Made by a program: the position numbers and the translations under genes
Origin: Pleodorina starrii
Taxonomy: Eukaryota > Chlorophyta > Chlorophyceae > Chlamydomonadales > Volvocaceae
Direction: 5' to 3'
Length of the DNA: 64,000 bases
Assembly: GCA_030267565.1 (NCBI GenBank)
Contig: BRXU01000015.1
Span: forward strand, 2,169,001 to 2,233,000
Shown: piece by piece, positions 1 through 12,014 of the stretch
Layout of the letters: each line of letters starts with the position of its first letter
Position numbering within the stretch: position 1 is the first letter of the stretch
Notes under the pieces: generated by a model
Seen by the model: the letters and a program-made list of their open reading frames with translations, nothing else
Databases searched by the model: none
What the model was told of the DNA's origin: nothing

Positions 1-247
1 CACAACATTCCTGATGGCCGCAAGCCAACGGCAGACACGCAACCATGCTGAGTTGAAGCTTCCTCACGGATCCCTCCACCTTCACGTATAATGTGTAAGC
101 TTCGTTTACCCAGAAGCGCGCCGTGACCGCTCAGGGCGGCCCGCGGCGAAGCCATAGCGTAGTAGTGAACGCACCATGTTGCGTGCGCCAGTCTCCTTGA
201 TGGCGCCATGAATGATGTCTGTCGTGTCTTCCACCGCCTTGCTCCAG

Positions 248-3200
248 GGCTGGGAGGCCAAAATTGACAAGACCACCAACCGCATTTTTTACGTTGACCA
301 CAACACGCGGTCGACGACGTGGGACCGGCCGCCGGTGCCCTCGTCCGGCCGCCTCTCGTCCGAGTCCCTCAGCGCCATTTTCCAGCCAGGCAGCGGACCC
401 AGCTCCCAGAGCGTGCTGAGCAGCATAACACCACCGGGGGCGGGCAGCCAAGGCTTCAACCGGCCCTCTGGCGGCCTGGAGCTGCGGCTCGCATCCGTGA
501 ACGGCAACACCACTGGCGGTGCAGCTGCGGCGCTGACGCCGCGCGGCATGTTTGGGAGCCAGGCGCAAGGTTAGGACTTTTGGCTTTCAGGGCTGCTGGG
601 GCTGGAGGCTAGCGCACGAACGTGTGTGTGCGTGCAAGAGGACGATGGACAGAATGTTGCGCTCGATGTTGCGTTGTGAGGGAGAGAAGATTCGGCCGTG
701 CTATTGCGTGCTCAACTGCTCATGCTGTCCTTGCGCTGATGTCTTTCGCTGATCATGTCGCTGGTTAAATGCAGACTCGCCGAACGAAGCTGGGTTACAG
801 CAAGTCCGTGCCGGGCCGAGCGGCGGCGGTAACCATAGTCGGACGGACTCGGGTGACGCAGGTGAGGGTTGTTTTCCACTCCCGGCACAGACCTTTCGGA
901 GGACCGTATCGAGCTGCAAGACTGAAATGAAACAGCTTTTCTCCTCAATGTATGCCCTATGCGCCAGTCGTTATCATGCATGCTTGTAGCCTGACGCGTA
1001 GAGCGGCACGTGTAATGCTCTGAAGCTGCTCTGACAAACTTGGTGCGGTGCACGACTGGAGTTTTGTCCCTTGTTGCGCAGGCTCCGTCCCGGGCGATAG
1101 GTTCGAGCCGCTGACCCCTTGGTGCATGCTGCGCAAGGGGAAGGTGCACACCATCAGTCGGCGAGTCCACCCCGAGGCGCTGTCAGTACTGGCGGAGCTG
1201 TTCCTGGTCAACGGCGACATGTGCGCCTGGCTGTACACCGGCTCGCAGGTATGGCGGCGTGCGGTCCGGCGGTGCAGGGGCAGGCGGCAGGGTCCGGTGC
1301 GGCGCCAGCGAGGCCTTTGGCTGATCGACGTGCGTTGGGCCCGGCCTTGAGTTTACCGTATAGTCTTGTTGCCACACCACGATTGCTGGTTGTTGCCATA
1401 CCGCCTCAATCCTCGATGAATTGCGTGCATCTTTTTCCGAATCGCTGTGCGCTACACGCAGGCCATGCACAGCGAGCGTATCCTCATATTCGAGCCTGAA
1501 AACTCCAAGCTGCGCAAGGCTGGCGTGGGGGCGTACGGAAACGCGCTGGTGGCCATGAAACGGCGCTACAACAATGTGCTCGTTGACAAGGAGAAGCAGC
1601 AAATGATCGACGTGAGTTTGTGTGCGTCGCGGGAGGGGGCTGTGGGAAGGCAGCATTAAAGGGAGAAGCGTCCAGAGGGTCAACACATCTGCCGCCTCCC
1701 TTGTGCACGGCGACCATGTTCTGAGCTGCCAAGGTACACACCGCCTAGCTTGCCCCGTTTAACGCTGCGCGGTGGCGTACGCACGCAATGCAGGTGTTTC
1801 TGGGGTACAAGCAGCACGAGTACTTCCCGTCCTCCTGGCTGGCCTATCGCGTCATGGAGAGGGAGGGCGTGCCGTTGGAGGGCGACCACGTGTCCGACCT
1901 GGACACCGAGCCCGTGGGGCAGATCGACTGGCCGCTGCCAGAGCGCAACGCCGCCCACCACTTGCACGCGCTGTACGGCGCTGGTCAGGGGCACATTCCC
2001 GCGTCCGCCAGCGCGCTCAGTATGTCATCAGCGGCGGGCAGCATGTCGGCGTTTGGCTTCAGCGAGGAACTACCGACGGGGGGGACGGGCACCATGGGGC
2101 ACGCGTACAGTGCCGGGGATCTGCTGGCGGCCAGCGAGGGCCACGGAGGGGCGCATCCGGTTACAGCAAGGTGCGTAACAGAAGGTTGTGCCTCAGCCAC
2201 GCCAATCCGTTTTGAGTCCCCCATACATGGTATTACATGGCCCCGTGGTTCAAGAGCTAGCTGGGTAATGAAATTGCAGCCCTTTCCTGTATGTGCGCGA
2301 GCCACATTAAGTGGTACGCACCCATCCTTTATTCCTTTTCCGCAGCCGAATGGGTCGACGCGGCAAATCCATGAGCACGGAGGAGCTGGCGGAGCAGATG
2401 AAGCAAATACACATCCACAGCCAGCAGGCTGACGAGCAGACGCGCTCAATCCGGAAGGTACGCAGGCCGCTCGGCCGGGCCGTGGGTCAGATCTCATGGC
2501 GCCGTGTGTCGCTCGGCACTGAACATGTTCCCGTCGGCATGTGCTGAGCGGCCGACCTTCCCAGCGATGGGCCCGTTCTGTGCACTCCTCGAAAGCCCGG
2601 AGCTGAGGACGCTGCATTGCACGGCGGCTCTATGCTTCACGCTGCTGATGCAGGCCGGCAGCGAGGCGGCGTTGGCAAGCATGGACTCGGCGAACTCGGT
2701 GGACCTCATCAACTTCGGTGGTGCCGACAGCGAGACGTCTTCTCAGGCATCCGCGACGATGGTCTACCGGCCTGCGTCCAGGAACGACGCGGCTTGTGCG
2801 GCCACGGGCGATGCGTCGGTGAGTACGTGCAGTCAAGTACCTGCCTTGCCCCATGCCGCCGAGTGGCGCTGCAGGAAGCTGTGGCGCGCCTGTTTCGCCA
2901 TGCAAGTATTTTAAAGAATCACTCCAACAATCTGCCTGGCTGTGTAACTTGGTCCTCAGGTCCTCATGCACCGCAGCGTCAGTGATGACTGCATGCTACC
3001 CGCCGGAGCTGCGGCCGGTGGTGCAATGGGCGGCGTCGACGGGGCCGCGCTGAGCTCCCTGGGCGCCGGTGGCCCGGGGCTTTCACCTTTGCAGCCCAGC
3101 TCCCCGGCCGTGGGCTTCAGCGACTGGGCGCACTTCGAGGAGCCGGCGCCAACCACGGCCCCGCAGCCGGGCGGGCCGCCCGCGGGTCTAAAGCCGGCTC

Positions 3201-3289
3201 TGAAGAAGCCGTCGGGGCCGCAGCAACCCAGCTCGCAGCGGGTAGCTGTAGACCCGCTTGCGTCGTTGCTGACCGGGGACCTCATATAA
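248..3289 (+). CDS. SAC9-like: SAC9-like phosphoinositide phosphatase, C-terminal part with WW domain (5' end off window)
   Basis: Eight exons join in frame: 248-569, 805-861, 1082-1248, 1462-1611, 1794-2170, 2346-2457, 2654-2818, 2960-3289 (559 residues visible, TAA stop). The first exon opens with a WW domain (GWEAKID ... YVDHNT ... TTWDRPP) directly after a pyrimidine-rich acceptor ending CAG at 247, so the gene very probably continues to the left. Exons 3-5 match the segment that follows the WW domain in plant SAC9: ELFLVNGD, LYTGSQAMHSERI, a KRRYNN-VLVDKEKQQMID-VFLGY stretch. The catalytic Cys-x5-Arg part of the SAC domain would lie upstream and is not visible. SAC9 enzymes act on phosphoinositides at the endomembrane system. 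The remaining ~370 residues are low-complexity Ser/Ala/Gly with a short charged helix (MSTEELAEQMKQIHIH), much shorter than the long tail of land-plant SAC9. Exon 2 needs the second AG of a CAGCAAG acceptor; the first gives a stop. The family call is from memory of plant SAC9, fairly sure. Confidence -1.
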
Positions 3290-5093
3290 GATTTGTTGCT
3301 GATCTCGTGTGTTGTGGTTTGTGGATGTGAGGTTGCGTACAGGGTGATCGGGGATCGCACGTTGTGCTGGGCGGCGACCGTCGTGGACCTTAGGGTTTGG
3401 TCGGTTTGGTCGGAAGATGGGTGCCCGGGCTGCGCCGTGGCGCGTGTTCGCGCTTTTTGGCTGGTCGTCCGGCATGTGTGCTGTGTCAGAACATATGAGT
3501 GCCCTGCAGAGAGCACGAGAGTGAGTGCAAGGTGTTGTCTGACCCTTTGACTTCTGACCTTGCCGGCATTGCCAAAGCATTGACACCAGTGCCATGTTGC
3601 ATGTATGCTTCATGTGAATGGCGGACAGTAACGGCAGCGCATTGCTCTTTCGGGGGAGAAGAGCAGGACTTTCAAAAGTTTCAGCTGACGGAGCAAGTAC
3701 GGGGCGATAGGGTATTGGCTGTATACGTCGTGTGGAGACAGAAGGGCGTTGTGTTATAGTTCGCTGCTGCCGAGGACTTGTCTGGAACTTCGTTGCTTGT
3801 GTGCGCTCGGGTTGCTGCTGCCGGCCTGGTGGGCCCTCTTAACGCAGTTGACCACGACGTGGCTGTGGAGTTTGTGTCCTGACGCGTTTGTGTGGCTTAC
3901 GGGTGGTCTGGATTTAGGGTTTCGTCGCGGCCGCCTTCTGTCGAGGAAAGATGTCGAGTGTATGGAGCAAGCGGTTGCGTGGAAAGGAACTCAACCCGGA
4001 CGGGGCCTCCGACAGGTCCTCGCCTTTTCACGCGCACCTCTGATTTATAGGCTACCTGTATTGATATGAGTTGTGCACGTGTCGTGATGCACGTTGGTAC
4101 GGTTTGGACGTTTAAATGTTCCACGACATCTTTTGAGGCTATACTGGTAACGTGGCCTGATGTCTGCGGCGTTTAAAGTTGCCTGGGTGCATTGCGCTGC
4201 CTTTGTGCCTTCCTGACTCTTGACAGACATGAACGAAGGCCAGGGCGGCACCCGCTTAAGTTGTCACAAGAAATGCCAAATCTGACTTATGAGGTTCCAT
4301 ACGCATTTCGACTGCGCCGAAGGGGCAGAACGGCCGTCGTGAGTGTACGGCAAGCGTCAAAAACTTCAATGACCATGGAGTAAACATGACGCACGCAGGG
4401 TTGCAGTAGAACAGGGTTATATCATCTCCATCCTAACTCCCTAAGCCTTACTCACCCAAGCAGAAATCAGGAGGCGCAGGCCCGTCCCATGATGTGTGGG
4501 TATCCATGACCATGACCACAATCCTAGGCTCTCCCGCCACCAAGTGGCAGTGGTGGACGGGAAACCGACTCGGCCCTCCGCAACGTCACACCTGCTACGC
4601 CCCTCGCTCGTCCCACATCTAACCTGCCCGCCTCAGTTAATGAACTCATGCGCAGCAAGTTCAAAGCGGCAGCACACCACAACATTATTCTCCCCCCCAA
4701 CATGCCCCGCCCCGCAAAAGCTTGGCTTGTATCAGCCGAACTCGCAGCTTCTGTCAGTCGTACTATGGTTGCTTGCACTGCACGTCCCAAGCCCGGCGCA
4801 TACGGGCCCTGCAACTATTGCGCAGATTCAGCCAACGGGTTGCATCGCCATGTCTTCGCCGCAGTACACCGCGCTGATGCCAGCACTCGACGTCCGGCCA
4901 TAGCGTTCCCGCTGCAACAGCTGCCGTGCTCGTTGTCTCCACCCCGTCCGCGTCCCGGGCGTGCGAGCAGCTCCGTACGCGGTGGCAGAGCAACCGAGAC
5001 AGAGCCAACCGTTTGTAGGTCACGAGTCAAATCATGTCTCCACAAGATCTCATTCACCCGACCGGCCTATCGGCATTGCGGACCGCTGACTGA
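3290..5093. other. Convergent intergenic region between SAC9-like and PAT genes
   Basis: Holds the 3' untranslated regions of two genes that point at each other. No open frame here has a recognisable domain or splice-supported continuation. I see no repeat longer than short homopolymers and no RNA gene. Confidence -1.
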
Positions 5094-8058
5094 TCAGCGA
5101 TCAATGACGGGCCGCACCTGGTCTATCCGCGTCGGGCCTGCATGTACTTGCCCCTCCTCCTCGTCCTCCCCTTCGCCGTACTCAGCAAACTCGTCGTCCT
5201 CCATGTCGTACTGATCCCCGTAGTACGGCTGAGCTCCCTCCCCAGGGTGGTATTGCGGCACCGCGCCCTGTCCGTAGCCGACGGCCTGCGCCGTCCCAAC
5301 TGACCCGCCAGCTCCTACTGGACCGTATCCGACGCCGCCGTAGCTTCGAGACGAGCCTGCGGGGCCCGGTCCGCTTGCTGCCGGCCCTGCCTGGCTAGTG
5401 AAGGTGGCGGCAGCCTTCACCTGCGGCTCGCCGCCGGCCCCCCAGCCCCCTCCCGCATCGCTGTACGTGGCGCTCGCCGAGGCGCCGTCATACTGCTGGC
5501 TCTGCCCGTACTGCATCCCATACGACTGGCCCAGCGCCGCTGGATCGTACCCTGCGCCAGCCGTGTCGTAGCCGTACCCGCCGCTGAGTGCACCCGCTGC
5601 GCCGCCGCCCTCATGCTGCTCATGATGCAGCGACGCCATCGGCACCATGCCGATTTCCGGCTGCTGCTGTTGCAGCTGCTGCTGCTCGCCACCGGCCTGC
5701 TCAATGCCGTACATCGCGCCACCATTGTCGCCACCGCCGGCGCTCTGGTCCTGGCCGGCCCCGTCGGGACCTTGCGACCCGGAGTCGTTCAGGTACGGCG
5801 AGTACGGTTGGCCGGTCGGGGGTTTGAACTCGTCCGCATACGCCCGGAACTGCACTCTGGACGGGGGGACGGGCATGCACCACACCTCCGCGCAGTTGCG
5901 CAGACAGCCACGAGAGTACGGGTTGGGCCGATTGTCGTGGTTGTACCTGCCATGGGACGAAACGGCACATCGATAAATACACGAACACCTGGAGATGAAA
6001 GCGACCACGAAAGCCAACTGAGGCATGTCCCCGGGCGACACAACAGCCTCTTTGGTCGGGCAGGTGCGCACCGGCGCATGAAGCAACTGCGCTGCGGCGG
6101 AGTCGGGTCCATCCGTGGCCCTTCTCGCTTTTTCAGATTCCTCCACTGCCGCTGCCATTCCATGAACCGACGCCCACACACCTGAAGTTCTCGTAGGTGG
6201 TTTGATTGGTTGCCACCAGATACGCGTGGAAGACCGACAGCCCGCCCACAAACCAGAAGAACAGAAACGTGTAGCCCATGAGCACCAGCGCCGGGATGCA
6301 CTGAATTGCAGGGTGGAGAGTGAAATGCGACGATTATCGTTGATGAATTCACGGGGCCAAGCAACCGGGGCCAGGGGCAATGCATTGGGCTTGAGGGCCT
6401 CATGGTCTATGGCTGATGCTCGCCGACAATCTGGTGAGCTAGCATCCCAGGAACAAATTCACACGCCAGGTAACGTGTCCATTGCAATTAGACTAGGTCC
6501 TTCGGTAAGGTAAACAGCGGCGTGGCCCTGCTTCGTGCTCATGCCCCGTTTGAGGTGTATGGCCCCGGCGATTCATTCGCATGGCTTACTGAGTCCCGCC
6601 CTGAACACACTTCCCACAAGGTACCGGCAACCCAACGCGCTTTCGGACGGCCGTACCTTCCCTAGCGCCTTGCCCCAGAGGCCGCTCGTTTCGCGCCCCG
6701 CATCGCGCGCCTCGTCCACCAGCTGGCCGTGCTTGACGAATAGCATCGCCACGCACACCCCGAACACGTACAAGCACAGGACCGTGCTCGTGTAGACGAA
6801 AAGCAGGAACGTCCGGTAATTGCGCTGCGGAGGGTATGGGGCGGGCTCAGCTCATGGCAGAGGCCAGTGCCTTACCAGCTGGATCAGGTATTGCAGCTGG
6901 CTGAAGCCCCGAACAACCCGTGGATGCACCACGGGTGGTGGCGGCTTCGCTGGACAGCGTCACTTGCGGGTGGTTTGCACAGCGTAGGATCGAGGAGTAG
7001 TAGGGACCGTAGCGCAACCATGGCGCGTGCCGCTGGTCGTCACGGAAGCACTTGCTTACCAGGCCAATTGTGGTGCCCACCCAGGGGCAATGGTGGTCGA
7101 ACCGCTCGATGCAGTTGTCGTTAACGGAGCAATGGTGGGCGCGGGGCGGCTGATAGAAGTGGCAGGTGTCATTGTAGCGGATGACGACACGCTGGTTGTT
7201 GACGAACACCTCCTTGGTCCTTTCGAGTGTTGCGGGAGGGTGAAAGGTGCGCAAATACGTTTTATTAGCGTGGACGTCGGCCAGCGCGCGTAATGCCAGC
7301 ATCCGCAGCTACATGCTTCGTCATGAACGGCCTCTGTCCAGGACAGGGCTGGTTGCACTGTCGACGCAAAGAAGCGCAGATTATCTTTTAGAATGCCATG
7401 GAACTCCTGTAGGGGGGCTTGTATGCTGAGCGGCGCAGGAGGGCTCACCTGGGCTTCACCGTGGTCAGGTATTCCTGGTCTGGCTCTTGCCGGGGGATGA
7501 TACCCGGGTCCCGGCAGGCGGTGAGCATAAGAAACCACACAGCCAGCACGGGTAAAATGCAGCTGCACAGGCAGAGCACGACATTTACTCTCACACCCAT
7601 CCAGTGGCACGGGAAACCAAGGTTAAACTCCGACTTCGAGCTCACCTGATCACCAGTATCACCATGTGTACATGAAAGCCCATAAAGGGCGCCACGAAGG
7701 CCAGGTAAATTACGGCTGGAGCAGAAATTACGAGCGCAGTCCCAATGCTTGCTTTCCAGTTTGGGCCAGCGACCAGGTAACCCCAGCAGAAGAACCTCTG
7801 CAAAGGTGGACCAGGACAACCGCGTGATTACCAACCCGGCTTCCCATCCGGATGATAATTGAATTCAACAAAGCCGTAAATGTGCAGAAGCGTAAGGTGT
7901 TGCGAATTCAGTGCGAACGCAGCCTTTGTTGGACAACAGTTTGCCGAGTCAAAAGTGGCTAGAGGCCAAACACTCACCTCATTGCCCTGCCAATGCTGGT
8001 ACACCCTTTGCCGCTTCTTCTGAACTCCCACTGTGGGAGGTCCCTGCGCGGCGTCCAT
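5094..8058 (-). CDS. DHHC-type protein S-acyltransferase (palmitoyltransferase), plant PAT family
   Basis: Seven exons on the minus strand: 8058-7978, 7797-7646, 7562-7449, 7219-7060, 6824-6657, 6300-6182, 5946-5094, giving 548 residues. It transfers palmitate to cysteines of membrane-associated proteins. The N-terminus has the plant PAT signature RVYQHWQGNE, then two membrane segments (about residues 35-105), DPGIIPR, the cysteine-rich domain with the catalytic DHHC (157-160), RNYRTF, two more membrane segments, and TTYENFR (259-265) followed by NPYSRG, all in the family's order. The cytosolic tail after residue 290 is about 260 residues of Gly/Gln/Tyr/Ala-rich sequence ending in an acidic stretch. 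Oddity: three of the six conserved zinc-binding cysteines of the cysteine-rich domain are replaced (Asn132, Asn149, Thr166), while the histidines and DHHC remain. Exon 4 uses an AAG acceptor. Family assignment is firm; activity is uncertain because of the missing ligands. Confidence -1.
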
Positions 8059-9493
8059 CTGCTGAACTCACACAGATGACGTCGCCTACTTCTAGTCGTC
8101 GTGGAGTGTTTCCGTTTTGCAAAAGCAACCGGTGACAGGTTTCGGTAGACACTGGTTTGGAGGTTGAGGTCTGGTTGGCTGGAGCGGGCCGTGGGAAAGC
8201 GCTTCGGACTCTTGTAAGGAGCTTGCTACACCCAAAGCTAGCTGGTCCTCAGGTTGCACCACGAGAGCTACTAGGTTTCCAGGCGGGGTAGCTGAATAAC
8301 GGCGCTTGCGCAGCAATAAGTTTGTCCCAGTTACTTCAAAAGCAGTAACGCGAGTCGTCATCGTCGAATCATGATGAGGGACTGCACAAATATACCAATT
8401 TCCCGCTCCACATAGCAAAAATCGGGAAGCAACTTAGCGAACGGGGTAAATAATAAAATACGGCAGACGTACAAATTGGACGACAAAACCTGGTGCCCGT
8501 ACTGCGTTGTACCAGTAGTGGCGTTATTGCATGTGTTAGAGCCATCAGCTTGGGGCCATATGATATGACTTGATTGACTGACCGCTGGTCGTATCATCGG
8601 GACGGAGGTCCGTCTAGGTAAAGAAGCAAGGGGAAGGAAGAGGTTCAGCTTTGCTATGCGATATGCGACTCCTGTCGGCACCAGCAGCATGGTGCAGGGC
8701 TGTCCGACGGGCCCCAAACCCCCTACCGGTCGTCGTAGCCCAGCCGGCTTCACCAGGAGCGCACTGACGCGGCTATGCTATCATGCCTGTACCTGTACTC
8801 CCACACCGTCCCGTAAGGCCAGCCAATGACCTGTATGCCCAGTCGTGCTGCACCCCTTCCCAGGGGCAATGACGCCCCGGCCCGCAGGGCATGTCTTGGG
8901 GCGAGGCCCCGGGCGCCCCGAGGCCCCAAGCGCCTTTGAGGTCCGAGGCCCTCTGGGTCGCCCCGGTCAGTCAGCAGTCAGCGGTTGGTCAGCTCGCCTG
9001 CTTTGTCTGCGAAAACTCTAGGTCCTGTAGGTTCCCCAGGTAGGTGCGATACAATCAGACGCACCCTGGCCACCACATTGTCCCTGCGTGGGGAGACAGC
9101 TGTCCAACCAGGTAGGGTCCCACCTGACTGGCGGTGTCACGACACACTGCGGGATGGGCACACCGTGTGCGTGTTGCCGGCACTTTCATAAAACTTGCCG
9201 CCAAATGTACGCTCGAGATGGGGATTCGGCGTTTCACCGCCTGATGACGCCTGTAGGTTGTACGACCGTCACTACTGCCGCGGGAATCCCGCGGGACGCG
9301 ATCTCAGGCCGATATGCTGCTACCGCCGGCCGCCACAGCTGCCGCGCTTGAGCCTGCTAGGTCATCTGGTCGAAGGCAGCCGGCAGTTGCACGCGCTGTG
9401 CAGCGCATGTGCTGTGCCGTGACAGCGGCCGTGGGACAAGCATTCTCTCTGGCCGCGCAGATGTAAATCGCGGCACCCGACCCCCTACATGGC
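8059..9493. other. Intergenic, upstream of the PAT gene
   Basis: Contains the PAT promoter and 5' UTR side. I see no supported gene. A GC-rich patch at about 8860-8950 repeats GGCCCCGGGCGCCCC-like strings. Further down, toward 9300-9490, the sequence may still belong to the 3' end of the LINE remnant described next. Confidence -1.
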
Positions 9494-9988
9494 CTAAACG
9501 CTTGAGGACCCCGACCTGGTGTCAACCCGACCAGCCCTCGAACGTGTTGCTGGCACCTTTCCAGCAGCGCAGAGGCACCTTGTGGTCGTTTTCCACACTC
9601 CCGGTGAGCTCATGGCGGCCCCAGTGGAGACCCCAAGTTCCCAAAGTTGGAGCCTCAAATCCGTACGCGCCGGACACTCGAGAAGCATGTGCATCTCATT
9701 CTACACAACACCCTGCCCAGCGCATGCCCTGCACCCTCGCGAACTACGGCGTCTGCCGTACACCCGGCTAATCGCAAGATCAGACACGCAGAGCCTGGAC
9801 CTAATGAGGGCCGCGTGATGCGCAGGGATGCGCTGGGGGGATGTACCCCGATAGGTGCTTAGGGTCCCCCTTCCAGCTCTTGCTACGCCACGTTTGACTC
9901 CTGGCTTCCTGGTGTCCTGAACAAAGTCCCTAGGCTCCACAGCCAGCCGACTGCTGTTCCAACCATCCCCTTTCAGTACCTTACCCAC
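9494..9988 (-). mobile_element. Degenerate LINE (non-LTR retrotransposon) ORF2 C-terminal fragment
   Basis: One minus-strand frame reads from 9988 to 9494 with a single in-frame TAG near 9701. It contains GTSPQRIPAHHAALIRSRL, then a Cys-x2-Cys pair (CRACAG) and EMHMLLECP. This C-x2-C ... H-x4-C arrangement after a basic helix is characteristic of the end of LINE reverse transcriptase ORFs, just past the RT domain. No reverse transcriptase core was found upstream of it (10000-11500), so only a tail fragment survives. The stop and the lack of the rest mark it as dead. Alternative: a host zinc-knuckle pseudogene, less likely. Confidence -1.
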
Positions 9989-10127
9989 CTAACAACGATG
10001 GAATCCATATCCAGAATATGTTGCCATAAGAACCTGTCCTTCGCGTCCAAACTACTAAGAGTTGCTGCATTGCCCCAGCAGTACCCCAAGATTCTGAGGG
10101 TTTTTGCTCCTCCGTCCCTAATGCTGG

Positions 10128-11163
10128 ATTTACATGACACGTTACGTTATCACTTTACAGGAGACGTGGTCAGTTCGCATGGGGTAACGGGTCCGTTACA
10201 CGTTACGTGGCCAAAAAAGTCTAACGTTGCCCAAGGGGGGGGGTGTATTTGACCAAACGTTGACCCCTCGCCCTGTTATAGCCAGTACAACCTCATTTTA
10301 GCATAGTTTTGATTTACTTCAAGACCAATCGTTCAGTTCTGTCATACACTTTGTATTGTCGGCGATCTCCATCGCGTTCCCACTGCGAACTTCTCGCCAA
10401 ACATACTACATGACGAAGGGCAACTCCGCACAAGCGCAGCGGCAGCAGAGCATTGCTCCTATGCACTATGCTCAAGCCAGGCATGTGTCCGGAATCAAGG
10501 CTCCCACGTGTCATGCTGAGTATCGCGTTCGGGGAAGCATTCGCTGGGGCCTTGGCCTGGCGGCCATTACCCAACACTATCACCGAATTGACTTTCAAAT
10601 CTGCAACATAGCGCGCGAGCTCCAAGAGTGCTATATCACGCACGGCCTTGATGTCCTCTGCTTGTTTAATGCAATCCCGTGCTACGCGTGTTTGCTCAGA
10701 GAATTGCATGGTTGTGTCCATTTATGAATAGCTGCCTAAGTGACCAAAGCTGCTGGGGCACATATAACGAACTGATACAAGGCCAGGCAGTTATGTCGAT
10801 ACCTTTTATGATAACTGCGCGAGAACAGCGCTGGAGAATGCGTGCCGTACTATTTTCCAAAATAGTACGACCTACAAGCGCACCGCGGCACCAGCCCCTC
10901 ACCACGGTCGGCACTCCCGAATGAGTTTCGCTGCCGGCTAGTTCTACATAAAGTCAACATGGATCTTGACAAGGCGCTGCAGCTTTTCGACAAGAGACAG
11001 TGGTCGGTCAGGCCGACCTTCCGAGAGCCATGCCGACGCCGCGCAGGGCCGGCCGCGGTCGCAGCCGCTGTCGCAACCGCGGTCGCAGCCCATGTAAATT
11101 GGGATTCGTTTGGGCCTGCAACTTTACATGTAAACGTGAGGTAACGTAACGTGTCATGTAAAT
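10128..11163. mobile_element. Putative DNA element bounded by 22-bp inverted repeats
   Basis: A 22-bp perfect inverted repeat, ATTTACATGACACGTTACGT plus TA, occurs at 10128-10149 and in reverse complement at 11142-11163; similarity continues imperfectly inward for another ~12 bp (TTTACA motif). Both ends are flanked by TGG outside the repeats, a possible 3-bp target duplication. The interior holds a 135-residue minus-strand frame (10721-10314, starts MDTTMQFSEQ) and no recognisable transposase. A non-autonomous PIF/Harbinger-like or unclassified element would fit. The inverted repeat is seen directly; the transposon interpretation is inference. Confidence -1.
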
Positions 11164-12014
11164 TGGCTATAAGATTGCTAAAATAACGCGGCCCGAATCT
11201 CATCTCGAAAGACTCAATGATAAATTATGCTAGTATTCGACGCCATCAAGTTCCAAAAGCGGAAAACCAGGAAAATGCACCTGAACGGGAAGCTGTCGAT
11301 AAAGCAGTTGACCGGTGGTCTACAAACCCCAGTTAGCGTCTTCACTAAATCCTGATGAACTTGCACCATCCTGTATTTCATAGCCTCATTGAAATCGCAC
11401 GAACGTGGGGCCTGAGCAGCGGGAAATCCCCTCTCCAAAACAGCCAAGATACGGTCGGGGCCCCACGCCGCGCACCATATGGCAGAACCGGCCGAATTTG
11501 CGCATTAAATCACTTCATAGCTAATTTTGGATGGGGTACTCGTGCGTCGCAGGACCGGTACGGGTGTCGGTCGTTGCCATTCGCGGAACCCCAATCCATG
11601 ACATATACTTGCGACGAGTTTGCAACACGCCAAGATCGTTTAGGCATTTACATTGAGCAAATGATTCTGCATGCCAACGCACACAGGAGCGAAGGCTCGT
11701 GACCCGGAATGCATGAAGAGCGTCCACAGGCATGCACGCTCGGATGGATGGACAAATAAAAAATTACTTAAGCAATATTATGACTTGTATATTCTGAACT
11801 GGGTCAGGCATACAGTGGTGCATTCACGGGGTACCGAAGAGTGACGTACGACACAGGCGCCGCTGCACAATAACACTGACTGACGACAAGAGACGAGTAG
11901 GCTTTCGCCAGAGAAATTGATCAGGTCATTTTGTAAGAATGCTGGCACAACAGCGCATCCTTTCCCGTGGTAAGGACAAGAACCCTGCGGAGAGGATGCC
12001 TGTACTTTCTTGTT
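11164..12014. other. Intergenic region upstream of argJ
   Basis: No gene is supported. On the minus strand at about 11520-11220 one frame reads with protein-like composition (GPDRILAVLERGF, then EAMKYRMVQVHQDLVKT) bounded by stops and with no recognised family; it may be a relic of an exon or of a mobile element. The segment 11700-12010 should contain the argJ promoter and leader; no clear TATA box. Confidence -1.

Noticed and set aside
212..247. ATG at 212 as the start of the WW-domain gene
   Set aside because: A strong acceptor (pyrimidines then CAG at 247) precedes the first WW residue, and the protein following matches the middle of SAC9, so the residues from 212 to 247 are probably intron.
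5613..6185. 190-codon plus-strand frame across the PAT last exons
   Set aside because: Antisense shadow of the Gln/Ala-rich PAT tail; no domain and low-complexity Leu/Arg composition.
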